Shown one piece after another: positions 52,725 through 64,000 of a stretch of DNA of 64,000 bases (positions within the stretch are counted from its first letter, which is position 1; each line of letters begins with the position of its first letter). The DNA is from Larimichthys crocea (Eukaryota > Chordata > Actinopteri > Sciaenidae). The stretch lies in NCBI RefSeq assembly GCF_000972845.2, contig NC_040028.1:14010871-14074870 (forward strand), in the 5' to 3' direction. A program made the translations under genes and the position numbers. The notes under the pieces were generated by a model, which saw only the letters and a list, made by a program, of their open reading frames with translations, was not told the origin of the DNA and ran no database searches.

Positions 52725-55289
52725 CTGTGCAACATCATCTTTGGTCTATGGTAAGGACGTATATGTCACATACAGTGCTCATTATGAGTATATAGTATAA
52801 TAAAGATAATTTTTTTTCCTTTCACTGTATCTAGTTTACTTAAATATCTTTACAGCAAAGTATTCTGAAAGGACACTTGACACTGAAGAATTAGAAAATC
52901 TTAGTCAGTCAACTCGCATGGAAAAGATTTTATTGTGTCACAACAGAGTGTGTATATTTATTTTTTCCCCACAAACATACACCGAGCTCGGCAGAAAAAC
53001 TTTCCTAAACCCAATACACAATATAAGTGTCTGCTACAGACCGGGTCTGTTCTGAGCCAACTGTGGCCCTCCAAAACAACCTTGAGAGGCAGGCAGCAAA
53101 ATGAATTCAGCATTAAGTAGCATAGAAGCATCATAATGCACATATTTATAAACAACAATGGTACGCATACAGAAAGTAACAATGCAATACAACAGCCAGA
53201 AACATTGACAGCATTAAATCTTTTTTTTTTTTTTACCAAGCAAGCAAACAAAGAACAGAGCCAAATACAATATTTTAATTAACAATATTTCTGCTGTAGC
53301 TTTGTGAATTTGGTTGCATCAATCACAGGCTGCCAGCAGGACAGAAAAAAATTGTTTTAGGCACCTTTGAGGCTGGCAGACGAGTATCACCAAAAAAAAA
53401 AAAGTAGCAGGGAGCGCACGTCTACGGATATTTCCTTCACAATGCCATCCTGAGGTGACGTGACGTGCTTTTAAAGGTCTACAGTAAGTAAAGTAACACT
53501 ACACTTTGCAACAAGAATCTCAATTACAAGCTGCTCTGAAAAAGAATTCATCACTCATACACTGGAGATATTATGACACCTCTACTGTAAAGCAATAATA
53601 AACAAATGTGCTCATTATCTTACGCTTTCCCACTACTTAGTGAAAAAAATTGCCTGCAACTAGAAACATTAGACCACTGGAAGAGTAGTTACTCTACTGA
53701 AACGCTACTGGGAAGTGTAATTAAACTAACCAGCTTTTTTTGCAGCGGATAGTTTGTAATGTGTGATTATAGCTCGAGCTGTTCGCCTCAAGTAGCTGCA
53801 GTTCTTTCCTCTATCTGTACAGAAAAGATTCATTTGAAACAAAACGCACTGATTTTGCTTTGTTTTGATGTCACGTTTTTTTTTTTTTTTACTGTGAAGA
53901 AAGAAAGGAGAAGTACAATCTGTAACCTGTCTTTAACATCCCCCTCCAGAACCAAGAAATGTCTAGTATAAAAGACTCTTTGCTTTCAACACATCGATCC
54001 ATCCATAAAGAGTAGTGAGAGAAATTCCCTGAGAGACAGAGAGATTTTTTTTTATCGTGTATTATGCACCCTGTGTGCTGTAGTCAAATGTCTTTTTCAT
54101 CCGCGACGGAGAACTGCTTTAAATTTGCTCACTTCCATTATGAACATTGAACTGCCTCAAGGTAACAATATAACAAACATTCCTACCTACAGTAGCAGTT
54201 TGACACATTGATTAAAAAGGTTACATTTGTGCAGTCTTTTTAAAGTTGTTCTGCATCCTTAGCAGACTCGACCTCGCTAGATAACTGGTATTGGTGAGTT
54301 TTACATAAATTCAACAAAATTGAAAATATATTTAAAGAAATCCCTCGGTGTGATACTTTGCAGACAAGAAAAACAACAGCCGTGACTAAATTGGCTGTTT
54401 GTCAAGCGTTGCAAGATTTGTATTTCCTCCTCACAAGATGTTGTTTATTTTGTGGTTTTGAAAATTATAGATGTCTCCGTTCAGTTTATTCACCATTTGT
54501 GAAGATCATGAAAGGCTCCTCCACGCCTTTTGCTCTATCTTTTGATGCCAGACATGTAGTGACAGGCACCATAGAAGTGACCCATAATTCATGTCTCCTC
54601 CATCTAGTCTTGATTATTCCTGCAGTGGCTGCTGCGTCCCGCTTCATACTGCTCTGAATTGAAACTCAATAGGTGTTCTGCGACATGAAAGTCCTGTCTT
54701 GTTATTTCTGATACAAGGAAGAAAACGTATGGTTTGAAATGTTAATTCAGAATATCAGAGGCATCATCAATAGATTACTGGCTTTAGGTTGTTGTTGATC
54801 TTTTCTATACATTGGTAATTTGGTTGTTAAGAATATAAGAAGGATTTCTGGCTGCTCAGATGGCAAAACCACCTTCCCCTCTGCTCTGCATTTGACATTG
54901 ACATTCAGCACAGACCTACATAAAATCATCTTTAGTTTCTCACACAATTTATGCTTTGGCATTTTGGTTTTGCACGTAATCCATCTCTCATGTCTTGACT
55001 GCAGATTATTTTTGTGCAAAAGGAACATTTCAAGATGGCAAAATGACAGCTGCTTCCCTTTAGTCAGTACACTCCGGTATGAGGGATTGCATCCTTGGAA
55101 ACCAATCTGAAGAACCACTCTCAAAACGCCTGTCAAGGCCAATGAGACTATCACAGCTTAGTTGACAAATCTGCCCTCTACACCTCTGTAGCTTTAGCTC
55201 ACTAATGACTCCTTTGTTTAGCACATTACCTCACAAAGTGGAATGGGTCCAAAAAAAGAAGCTCTACCTGCAGGTCTAGCAAAGTATCA

Positions 55290-55578
55290 AAGGTCAGTGC
55301 CAATCCCAGCTGGCATTGGGCAAGAGGCGCCAGTTTATAACAAGGCACACAAAACAACCATTCACGGTCATATTCATAACTAAGGAGTAATTTAGAGTCA
55401 CCAATTACCCCATTAATTAATCAAGTGAAGTATGAAATGTCTTTGCACTGTGGAAGGAAGCCATGCAGACACAGGAAGAACATGCAAACTCCACACAGAA
55501 AGTCCCCAGAGGGGTTTCGAAGCAGGAACCTTCTTGCTGTGAGTGCGAAACCACTGCATCACTGTGCCACCCAGAGTA
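55290..55578 (-). repeat. Dispersed teleost repeat, near full-length copy
   Basis: Read on the minus strand it runs from GGGTGGCACAGTGATGCAGT through AGCAAGAAGGTTCCTG, GTGTGGAGTTTGCATGTTCT, TGGTGACTCTAAATT, GAATGGTTGT and ACTGGCGCC to TTGCCCAATGCCAGCTGGGA. This is a widespread teleost interspersed repeat that I know by sequence but not securely by name. The short + strand open frames at 55,425-55,733 lie over it and are not genes. Confidence 0.75.
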
Positions 55579-57124
55579 TTATTCAGTTTTTATACATGCA
55601 TATGTATACAGAACTAAAAATATTTTTTCTATTTTTAGCCTTTGTCAAGACAGATAAAACAAAGGGCCACGGGTTGGAAATGAACCAATGCCTCTGCAGC
55701 AAGGACTCAGTCTTGTACATGGGTCACACATGAGCTACCAGGATTTCTCCAGACATCAGTGGAAAAGGTTTGCCATTTTCACTGTAAAAGTCTGAGATCT
55801 CCTCAGTCTATATAATGTGATACTCTAACCCCAAACTGGTGTGTTACTACAACTATAAGGGGCTAAATAAGCTTATGAATTACTCATGAACACAAGTGCA
55901 AAACGTAATCTTATTACATAAAGCAATATAACTGGGGGTTAGGTGTGTATGTCCCCTGAGGAAGGGAAACTGAGGAGGAGAGACTGCACCGGGTCTTTTG
56001 TAGCTTCACCTGCAACAGTGATGAATCAATCCCCATACTGAAGACTCGTTTCAGTCTTCCCTCAGGCAACACGGGCTATATGTATAACCCCAGTTATATG
56101 GCTTTATGTAATAAGAAGACATGTTTTGCACTTTTATTCATGAGTACTTCACAAGATCATTTAGCCCCTTATAGTCTGCCATACATCAAAGCTGCAATAT
56201 ACCTCCTGCAGATGATTGAAGTGTACTTTGCATTCCTGTCTTTATTGGAGCCTCGCTATTTCCAACATTGCTCACCACTTCTGAGGAGAGGCATGATGAG
56301 GAGGAAAAACACCTTGAAATAGGTCAGCAGAGAGACCAATCAGCCGCAGCACCATCTGTCCCTCTAATGACTACCTGGTTGCTCTGTGATGTGACACGGT
56401 TGGCTGGAGAGGCTCCATAGCGAACATCCTCTCATTAAGTCTCTGAATTTCTACACAACTCTGCACAACTGATGACACATGATCAGGCCTGTGTCTCGTC
56501 CAGCAGCACAGAAATGTACTTCATCATATTCATTAACGGGGAAGAAGGAGGTGATGATTTTATTTTGATATGTGTACAGTAAAAAAAGTGTCTTCCTTTG
56601 TTCTCAGTTTGCTTGTTAAAATTAGAATACTTCCCTACACAACACTGATGTGAATATATTTGACATAGCAGGGTAATGATCTACATCACGGTTCTTATAA
56701 TCCTGTGAGTGACTCACAATATAGATATATTCTTTATTCTCCTTTCAACACAGTTTGTAGCCTCACATAAATACATATACATTATACACCACAACATAAC
56801 CACCGAAAGAGACATCTGATACAGCTAATTCTCTACCCACGTCCCATAGCACCTACACACAACAGTTACCAAGGTGTCTTGAAAGGTGATGCTATAGCAG
56901 AAGGGACAAAACTGCCATAGCGTGCCTGTTTCCAGGCCAGGGACTTGTATGTGTGACCAGACAGTGAGCAGTATGTGCTATACTGATTGCTCCACTGTGT
57001 ATAATGGCTTTGTTGTTGAGGTCTGAGAGGTTGGGGGTGGGGAGACCAATGATTCAGTAGGTGCGGTGCGTGATGCATGTGTTTGTTCCTATTGTGGGCA
57101 GTTAACATGTTGAAGAAATAGGGG

Positions 57125-57670
57125 GAACAATAGGTCTTTAAAGTCGGTGTAAAGGCAATTCTGATGAATTTCTTTCAAAATACATCAAAATATGTTGGGA
57201 AGTAGTTGCTGAAAACTGTGAAATGTGAAAAGACTTTGAACGATATATTACTAAAATGTGGCGTCAGAGGTTAAAACAGTTTTTCACCAGTTTCAGTCCA
57301 GAATTTTGTGGGCGGTCCTAAAGGGTGGTTCGATGACACGCTGAGGCCACCCTGAGCATACCCCTGCATTCCTAGCAGAGAGATAAAGTGTTTCATAGTT
57401 AGTCATGTAATTTTCTGAACTCATCTGACACGTTTCAGTCACTTCAAAATTGCTGCTTGACTGCTCCCATGAGTGGGCGTGGCTTCAGCGCATCCATCGG
57501 ACACGCCCAAACAGTCGCAGAGCTGAGAATACTTCTCATTTTTACTTGATTTTAACACGTAAATTCAAAAACTTGTTGATATTTTTAATCATTCGAATTT
57601 GGCTGGGTGGTTAATAACACTTTCTTCTTTGCCTGACAAACTCACATATTTATTCTTACTTTACACAGAC
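57125..57670. repeat. Possible interspersed repeat
   Basis: Contains TGGGCGGTCCTAAAGGGTGG and GAGTGGGCGTGGCTTCAGCG about 160 bp apart, GC-richer than the surroundings, in a layout like a repeat I associate with teleosts. The borders are uncertain and no second copy is present in the window. Confidence 0.35.
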
Positions 57671-60600
57671 TTTTGGTTTGTGGATGTTCGAGAGTCTGTG
57701 TTGGCAGCTATAATGGATGTCAGTGATGTGTCAATATTCAGTTTTATCGTGCAGGGTGAGTCTGAGGGCATTTGAAGCTGCAACTAAACTAAAAGAAATA
57801 ATAACTATCCTACACTGAGTAAATGGCACTAATAGCTCATGTACATAACTTTAAAAATAACAGATAAAGTGATCTCCGTGGTTAATGTGTTTTGTGTTCT
57901 AAGGCTTTTGCTCTCAGGCTTCCTTTTATATAATAATTTAACATCCAGACAGTCTTTGATATGCAGACAGGAAACAGATCCCTGTTAAATAAAAGTCTGG
58001 TACTGTATCAAAACCACCCCTTGCAATGATATACAACACAAATGCTTTCCTAGGATTGCCAACAGCCACCACACCACCACATGTGCCGACTCGCAGGGAG
58101 ATGGAGGAACAGTATTCTGGTTACAGAATCATTACAGCTCACATAAACAATTCAGTTTAAAGTCTGTTTGTTTAAGTGATAATGCAGTTAGCACTCTACT
58201 CCACAGATTGAATTATGAATCAAAATATCAGATGTACTTAAGAGGCACACAGTAAGTAGCTTAGCTCAGCTACATGACCGACAGCGTGTGACTGAGCCTG
58301 CTCGACCACACACATTAATCATGTCAGTGCTGACACGGTACACAGTGGGTGGTTCATAGTCACTGTCAGTCTTTTAAAATTAATTTCAGTTCATTTTAAT
58401 AACTAGCATGTAAACAATCCCTTTATTGTTTCCACAGCATGAGTGAATAATGTTGCCGTTGATGGACGATATGTCAGGTCTTAGCTGAGCCTGATGATGT
58501 CTGAGAGCATGTATGCCAGGGCCAATGACCGGGCAGCGCTGACTCACTTTATCCCCTGGCTGTGTGTTAATGCCAAAATATCCAGGGCACTCTACGTAAC
58601 ACTGAACACATCACTCAAAGTTGTGCTCGCTTGACATTTGAGAACTGATTCTTATATGTGCTGTTGGCATTTTGTGTAAGATAATCTTCTGCATAATAAC
58701 ATCTAGCTGAAGGCTGTGTCATTACTTTCATTATTTAGAGCATGGAGTAAACACTTAATCTGAAAAAACAGTCAGGGGATATATTACATAGACAAACATC
58801 TTCATTTGAGCCCTGCTTTCTAGTTTGCTGTAGATTTAGAGGGTTCTATAGTTTTATTATTATTAGTTAATTCAATGAAGGGACTAAAACTATAGTTTGC
58901 TCAATACTCAGTATTATCTCTCATCGCTCAATAGTTTAAGACTTAATTTCACAATGTGTAATTGCCTGCAAGGATTATGTTGTAGCCCGCTTCACAGCTG
59001 CACTTTAACCTGGGAATATTTTTCCATGTTTTTTATGCCAAAGTTACCCTTTAAGGCTTCTTTAATACTCTGCCTCTGTAATACAATCACAGTAGTTTCA
59101 GATTCACTATGGATTGATTGGTCCCTTCACTGGATTCACTGGTCCCTTGGTAACAATCAGTGTTGCGGATGTAAAAGACATCCTCAGTTAGAGTTAGTTG
59201 GACATGTTAGTGCAGCAATAAGTACTGTGACAGTACTAGAGGGATAGATTTAGCAGGTCCAGTTTTGGTGGTGCTCTCTGAAGAGCTTAAATGTTTTTAC
59301 TGAAAAATGTTTTTGTACATGTCTTTTCCTGGACCAGACCAATCAATTATGTATCATTCATAAGTTGTAAGCATCAAACTAAATTGTGAGTCAGGCTTGT
59401 AAACTTCTGCAAAAGCTCATATTAATTCCTTAGGTGTTCATTTCTTGCTATGTAATCTATCTGCTACCTGCAATGTAATGCTTCTGGACAATTGCGTCAT
59501 TACATTTCCACTAAAAGTGCTTGTTTTTGCCAATGAGAGACTCATATTGGCCTGTTGCAGATATAACTATATTGACGTTGATGTTATCTGATACGTGCCA
59601 TTATGAAAACAGTTTTTCTTCTGGTGTATAATGCAGAAAACAAATATAAAATATATTGGTGTCACTATTTAACTTAAATATTCTTTAATTATGTTTAATA
59701 TTTGCTTTAAGTCATAGTTACATTGGCTCAAAATGAGTGCACAGTCGACATAGAAAAGATCTATTTTCATCCCAGTTCAAGAAATCAGCTGCCATATTAA
59801 TATTTTTCTTTTCTATTACATGTATAAGTGTCTGACAATATTATGGAGAGTACCCTGCAGCGATAGACGAGTAGATTATTTTAATCGCTATTGTAACTTG
59901 GTGGTTTATAAATCCAAACTAACGAGTAAAGTCATAACAACTCTGATGTTCTGCAAGTTAAAAATACTGTTTTTGTCAAAAGAGTTTGGTGGACATAGCG
60001 ATGTAACGGCTGTTTCTGGTTAAACAAAAGAGATCTTACTTTTTAATACAAAGCAGGCATCCACAGGTCGACAGTGTACAAAAGATTACATTGCAGACTG
60101 TTCCACCTGCTGCTGGCTAAAGCACGCTCACTCAATAGTAGAGCGATTTCGAAAATTGTTGTTCCCATTTGTGACTTAGACACAGTTTGAAACAGGTTCA
60201 AAAATTCAGGTTTGCTTTAAAGACTTGGAAGAGGGATCAGAGGATTGCAGTTTGCAGATTGCTGTGCTGTGCATGGTCGCGTCCTGTTTAATTTTGTGTC
60301 CTGGCCTCAGTAATGAGGGTCCTTCACATCATATTACTTGAGACAAGATGCAGACACAGACAGGCCAGGACCGGATCCAGAGAACACAGGATAAAACAAG
60401 GCACAGCAGTATGATCACTGTCCAACATTTGTGATCATTAATAATTTGCTCATGATTTTAATAATGCACACATAGAAATACTCCATGCAAAGTATTCAAT
60501 GAAAATAGACTGTGCTTAGATTTTTCAAGTAAAGTACTGGCTGTACTTCTAAGATTAGCATTAATTGTCAAACCTATGGTTTATTTTACTGCGAGGACTC

Positions 60601-62557
60601 GTTTGTTGGACAGCTCAGAGAAATACACATTTGGTAAAAGCAGTAAAACGGCCACCACAGGACACCTCAAGTGGAAAATCAGGCCTCTCACTGATTTCTG
60701 TGAGAAAAGCTTGAAAAGTTCATGGACAGTTATGAGGAGCAGAACATCAAAACTGATCAGGCATAGCAGTGAAAGCTAACTTCAATTGTAAGGAGTAAAC
60801 AGCAGGTGCCTCGCTGATTGACTTCTGGTCCTCAAGGAACAAACCAGCTTTGTCTTCCTTCCACTCAAATAACCCAAATACACCGAATTTTATATCTGGA
60901 AAAACTCAGGCAACAAACTGAAGAGTGAGAACATTTTTTTAACCTAATATGTCCTCTTATGAGCAGTTTTTGCTTGTTGTGAAGTGCCTGAGGCACAAGA
61001 TATCCTCTCAGTACGGAAATATCTGAATAAAATGACAGTAATTAATCAGCCTATTCATTTTCCGTTCAGTTAAAGATAAAAGAACTGCTAGAGGCTTATA
61101 ACTTATTGAGTTTTCAGGCCCTTAACTACATTACCGTGTGTTTTTTCTACCAGTAATTATTAGTACAATCAGATCAAACAGTCACATTGTTTATTCATTG
61201 CTCATTATTGTGTCTTTGCGATCTCGCCTCAGATTAATTTCAAGTTATTTCCAATAACACTGAAACATGAGCCACCTGCTGTTTCCAGTTGCACAGTTCA
61301 CAGGTACAGTGTGTTAATGTGTGTGTTTCACCAATGTTGCATTTCACGAAGGTAGAGTTCATTTCAGTTACTTTGTATACTGATATTAAACCGTAATCAC
61401 ATCAAAATGTATCAGTGAGTGGACATTTTCATATTTATATTACATATCAGATATTGTACTTGCGTAAATGTACTTAGTTACCCTGCATCATTGGCAGAAA
61501 TTTGCTGTGTAATGCTGGTAATGAAAAAGGAAGGTTGCATTCGACTTCTCACATTTCTTGGCATTTTCTCAGTGCCCCTATTCAGAGCTGTGATATTAAA
61601 TATCCATTGAGCCCGCGGTGTAACAAAGACACATCTCCGGGATAGTTTTCAGCCTTCAAACTGAGCCCTGAATTTATAAAGCAACATTTAGCAGTAGCTC
61701 CCTGCAAGTCATCATTGTATACACCATGTCCAAAGTAGCTCATCAAAAATTGAGGGAGTGTTTGATGGTTTCAAGACGTTGATGTTGTTATTTTTTCACT
61801 GCACCATGCTCTTTACTGGCATCAAGGTGAGCTTTTTCATTCGATCTGCATTCAGCGTGTGGAGGAGAGAACAAAGAACAGTGGACTCTGGCAGCATCTG
61901 TTCAGGGAGGTAGAAAGCTGGCATTATCCCAACGGGACGCCAACTTCCTGTTCATCTGCAGCTCTGCTTTGAAAACCTCCAACTCACGCTGCCTCGACAC
62001 AAATATTCTTTGGCAATATTCGATGGCAGAAAGGTGCGAGCAGTCCCCTGCGGTAACCATTGAGTCAGGATCTTTAACTCTGTTCTTCATCCCTCCTCCA
62101 GTTCCTCTGTCACTGTTATTACTGCTCTGGCACCCACCATCTGTCTGCCTATCATCTCCTATTGAAACTTGGAATGAATCTTATTGTTTCAGACACAGCT
62201 AATGATTTATTTACAGCCTTTGCTGCGCCAATCTTAAAATCAGCAACAACAGTTTAACCAGCAAGTGTCTGAAGGTGGGTTACCTTCAAAATCTCTGTGT
62301 TCTAGCTTGTTAATAAGTACAGGAGTGGAGGACAGTGTCATGCTAATGACCAATTAAATAGACGGACATTAGAAATCAAAAACAAACTGCCCAGCAGGGT
62401 GACTAAGAGTGCAACCTTGTCTCATAGAAAATAACATTTATATACTACTCATTAGACAACACTGACGATTGCATCTTAAAGAGCAAACAAACACTGTCTT
62501 ATATTGTTACTCTCGTGTGTTTAGTTTTGATAGACGTACTGTGCAGGTTGATAAATT
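57671..62557. other. Noncoding stretch, no gene recognised
   Basis: No supported coding or RNA gene. Short open frames (for example 58,897-59,247 + and 61,902-62,090 -) have no recognisable domain and no convincing splice context. Confidence 0.55.
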
Positions 62558-62565
62558 ATGGACAA

Positions 62566-62626
62566 TAGAGCTGCCACGATTAGTCGATTAATCGAAAAAT
62601 CAAAATAATCGTTTGTGGCAGCCCTA
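62566..62626. mobile_element. Miniature hAT-type element (61 bp) with target duplication
   Basis: The ends TAGAGCTGCCAC and GTGGCAGCCCTA form 12 bp terminal inverted repeats with one mismatch. They are flanked by an 8 bp direct repeat ATGGACAA (62,558-62,565 and 62,627-62,634), the duplication length made by hAT transposases. The interior contains further self-complementary sequence (CGATTAATCG). It has no coding capacity, so it must have been moved by a transposase supplied in trans or be an extreme deletion derivative. Confidence 0.8.
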
Positions 62627-62637
62627 ATGGACAATAG

Positions 62638-63473
62638 CTGGTTTAGCAAGTTCTTTCTAGTGTTTTACATATTACGACCTCCTCAGTCAGTAAAAGATTG
62701 TTTTAAAATGATTAAATTATTAAAATTAGACTACCCTTGCACTGTTGTATAGGAACACGTAATTATGTTTGATCAGCATGAAACCTGAACAACCACTCAA
62801 CAACAATCCCAGAAGAGCTGTTTGTTACACTTCACTTCCTTTATTCATCTGGTATGCATGAAAAACACTATTATTATGAAGCCAATCCTGCATTTTGCTT
62901 GAATTATGTATACAGTAGAACAGAGTCTGTGTTTTGCATATACAATCAGTATCACCATTACAATAACATACATAATAATTCTTCAATTTTCTTAGGACGT
63001 GATAATACTGAAGGTATCAGCTCTACCAATGGGAATAAAGTAACTGTGAAGCCAGTTTTATGTTTCTCTATCTATCAAAAGTTTTCATGCAGCTTAATGT
63101 ACCTTCACTCATTTAATTGCCAGTATAGATTTTCCTCTAGTGTGTTTGGCTTGATATAAAAGCAGCATAACCCTATTTAGATAAAGCCCTAAGCATAAAA
63201 TATGTAAATGACAATATTCCCCTAATATTTCAGTCAGCGAGCAATAAAAAAAATGAGAGGGTCGGTGGAAAACAGAGAGAATCTTTTGTTTGGCTGGTTT
63301 TTAAAATCAAATCTCATCTCCCTCTGCAGTGAGATGGCAGTCAGACAGCATCAGAGCAATTTTTATTTTTTGTATTTCAAGCAACACTAATGACATGCAG
63401 GACAAGATAAAACTTGTGGAGACACAAAGTGTCCTATAGCCTATTTGAAATCCCTTTAGTTTTTTGTTTACTT
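62638..63473. other. No gene recognised
   Basis: AT-rich sequence with no supported feature; the open frame at 62,854-63,159 has no recognisable domain. Confidence 0.55.
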
Positions 63474-63690
63474 CCCTTGGATGTTTGACCTTCACTGTGC
63501 AGAAAGATGCATGTTTGCCACTGAAGGTAGTTTTCACATTAATCTGCTGAGAGGGGGAAAGTTTCTCTGTGCTCCCCTTAAGTCTGAGTTTAACACGTGT
63601 ACGTATGAGCAGGATTTTGTAACACTGAAACTAGTTTGGAAGCTAATTATGATCCAAAATATTTAATGACGTACACAAGTGTGACATGGG
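63474..63690 (+). repeat. Dispersed repeat, copy 2 (mate at 34.6 kb)
   Basis: Same ordered blocks as 34,644-34,850 in the same orientation, separated by about 29 kb. An open frame of 61 codons across it is incidental. Confidence 0.75.
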
Positions 63691-63894
63691 AACTGTCTTT
63701 TTCAGTGATAGGAGACATTTTGCATCTTACAGTTTAAATTTTAAATGAAAGATATTTGCATAAGGGAGAAGAAGTAGATGTGCTTTTAAGAATTAAGTCA
63801 TTTATTGAACTTTTTTGTGGAAAAACATGATTGCATAGCATTTTAATATTTGTGATAAGATGTCTGAAGGACTCCTGTGATTAACTAGAGACAA

Positions 63895-63995
63895 GTCCAG
63901 GTTGTACTCCGCCTCTGCCAGCTGGGATGGGCTTCAGCCGCATGACCCTGATAAGGATGAGCGGTTACAGAAAATAGATAGTTGGATGTCTGGAG
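63895..63995 (+). repeat. Tail of dispersed teleost repeat
   Basis: TACTCCGCCTCTGCCAGCTG, GGGATGGGCTTCAGCC, ACCCTGATAAGGATGAGCGG and TTACAGAAAATAGATAG follow the order of the 3' tail of the repeat that is nearly complete at 55,290-55,578, here on the opposite strand. It may extend past the window end. Confidence 0.75.
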
Positions 63996-64000
63996 GGGAT

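Larger units (their letters stand above)
44816..55289. other. Noncoding stretch, no gene recognised
   Basis: No supported coding region. It holds a hairpin at 50,792-50,820, a hAT-type terminal motif at 52,710-52,724, and adjacent NotI and XhoI-like recognition sequences at about 46,199-46,215 that are probably chance. The segment 52,920-54,660 is AT-rich with homopolymer runs and could be untranslated sequence, but nothing shows it. Confidence 0.55.

Noticed and set aside
52920..54660. 3'UTR of a minus-strand gene (for example stk39 by synteny)
   Set aside because: AT-rich with homopolymer runs and a reverse AATAAA, but no coding exon of any such gene was found to its right within the window.
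55425..55733. 102-codon + strand open frame
   Set aside because: It lies across the antisense of a dispersed teleost repeat.
61902..62090. 62-codon minus-strand frame with coding-like composition
   Set aside because: Charged, exon-like peptide but no recognised family and no clear splice partner on either side.

Overview
The window reads as nuclear DNA of a bony fish, most likely a percomorph teleost. It has short GT-AG introns, a muscle gene of vertebrate type, and several interspersed repeats that I recognise as common in teleosts. The taxon is inference from sequence character. A 196-base run of N at 7,010-7,205 shows it is a draft assembly.

Only one protein-coding gene can be supported: xirp2 (Xin actin-binding repeat-containing protein 2) on the + strand, about 12.3-27.3 kb. 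Five small coding exons (12,349-12,513; 13,119-13,247; 13,957-14,046; 14,209-14,266; 14,363-14,451) lead into an uninterrupted 9.5 kb exon (14,791-24,271). That exon carries about 28 Xin repeats, a second block of degenerate repeats, poly-proline tracts and the conserved C-terminal part. Two further exons (25,453-25,583 and 25,675-26,038) encode a complete LIM domain. The giant exon is 3n+1 bases long, so including or skipping it changes the reading frame of the next exon. Inclusion gives a long actin-binding protein (about 3,329 residues from the ATG at 12,463) ending at 25,544. Skipping gives a short LIM protein (about 303 residues) ending at 26,038. The 5' end of the gene was not found and may lie in or upstream of the first 12 kb.

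The first 12.3 kb (upstream DNA or 5' introns) holds no recognisable coding sequence, only microsatellites, the assembly gap and a pair of oppositely oriented teleost repeats at 3.8-4.35 kb. Just downstream of xirp2, at 28.4-28.6 kb, lies a promoter-like segment (two inverted CCAAT boxes, tandem CRE half-sites) followed by a possible noncoding first exon ending in a splice donor. From memory of mammalian gene order it could be the 5' end of a b3galt1-like gene, but no coding exon of that gene is in the window.

The remaining 35 kb (28.6-64 kb) has no coding region I can support. It contains a badly decayed Ty3/Gypsy retrotransposon (43.16-44.68 kb), several dispersed teleost repeats, a 61 bp hAT-type miniature element with intact terminal repeats and 8 bp target duplication (62.57 kb), a hAT-like end at 52.7 kb, and three clean short hairpins. 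It is most simply an intergenic desert or a very long 5'UTR intron.
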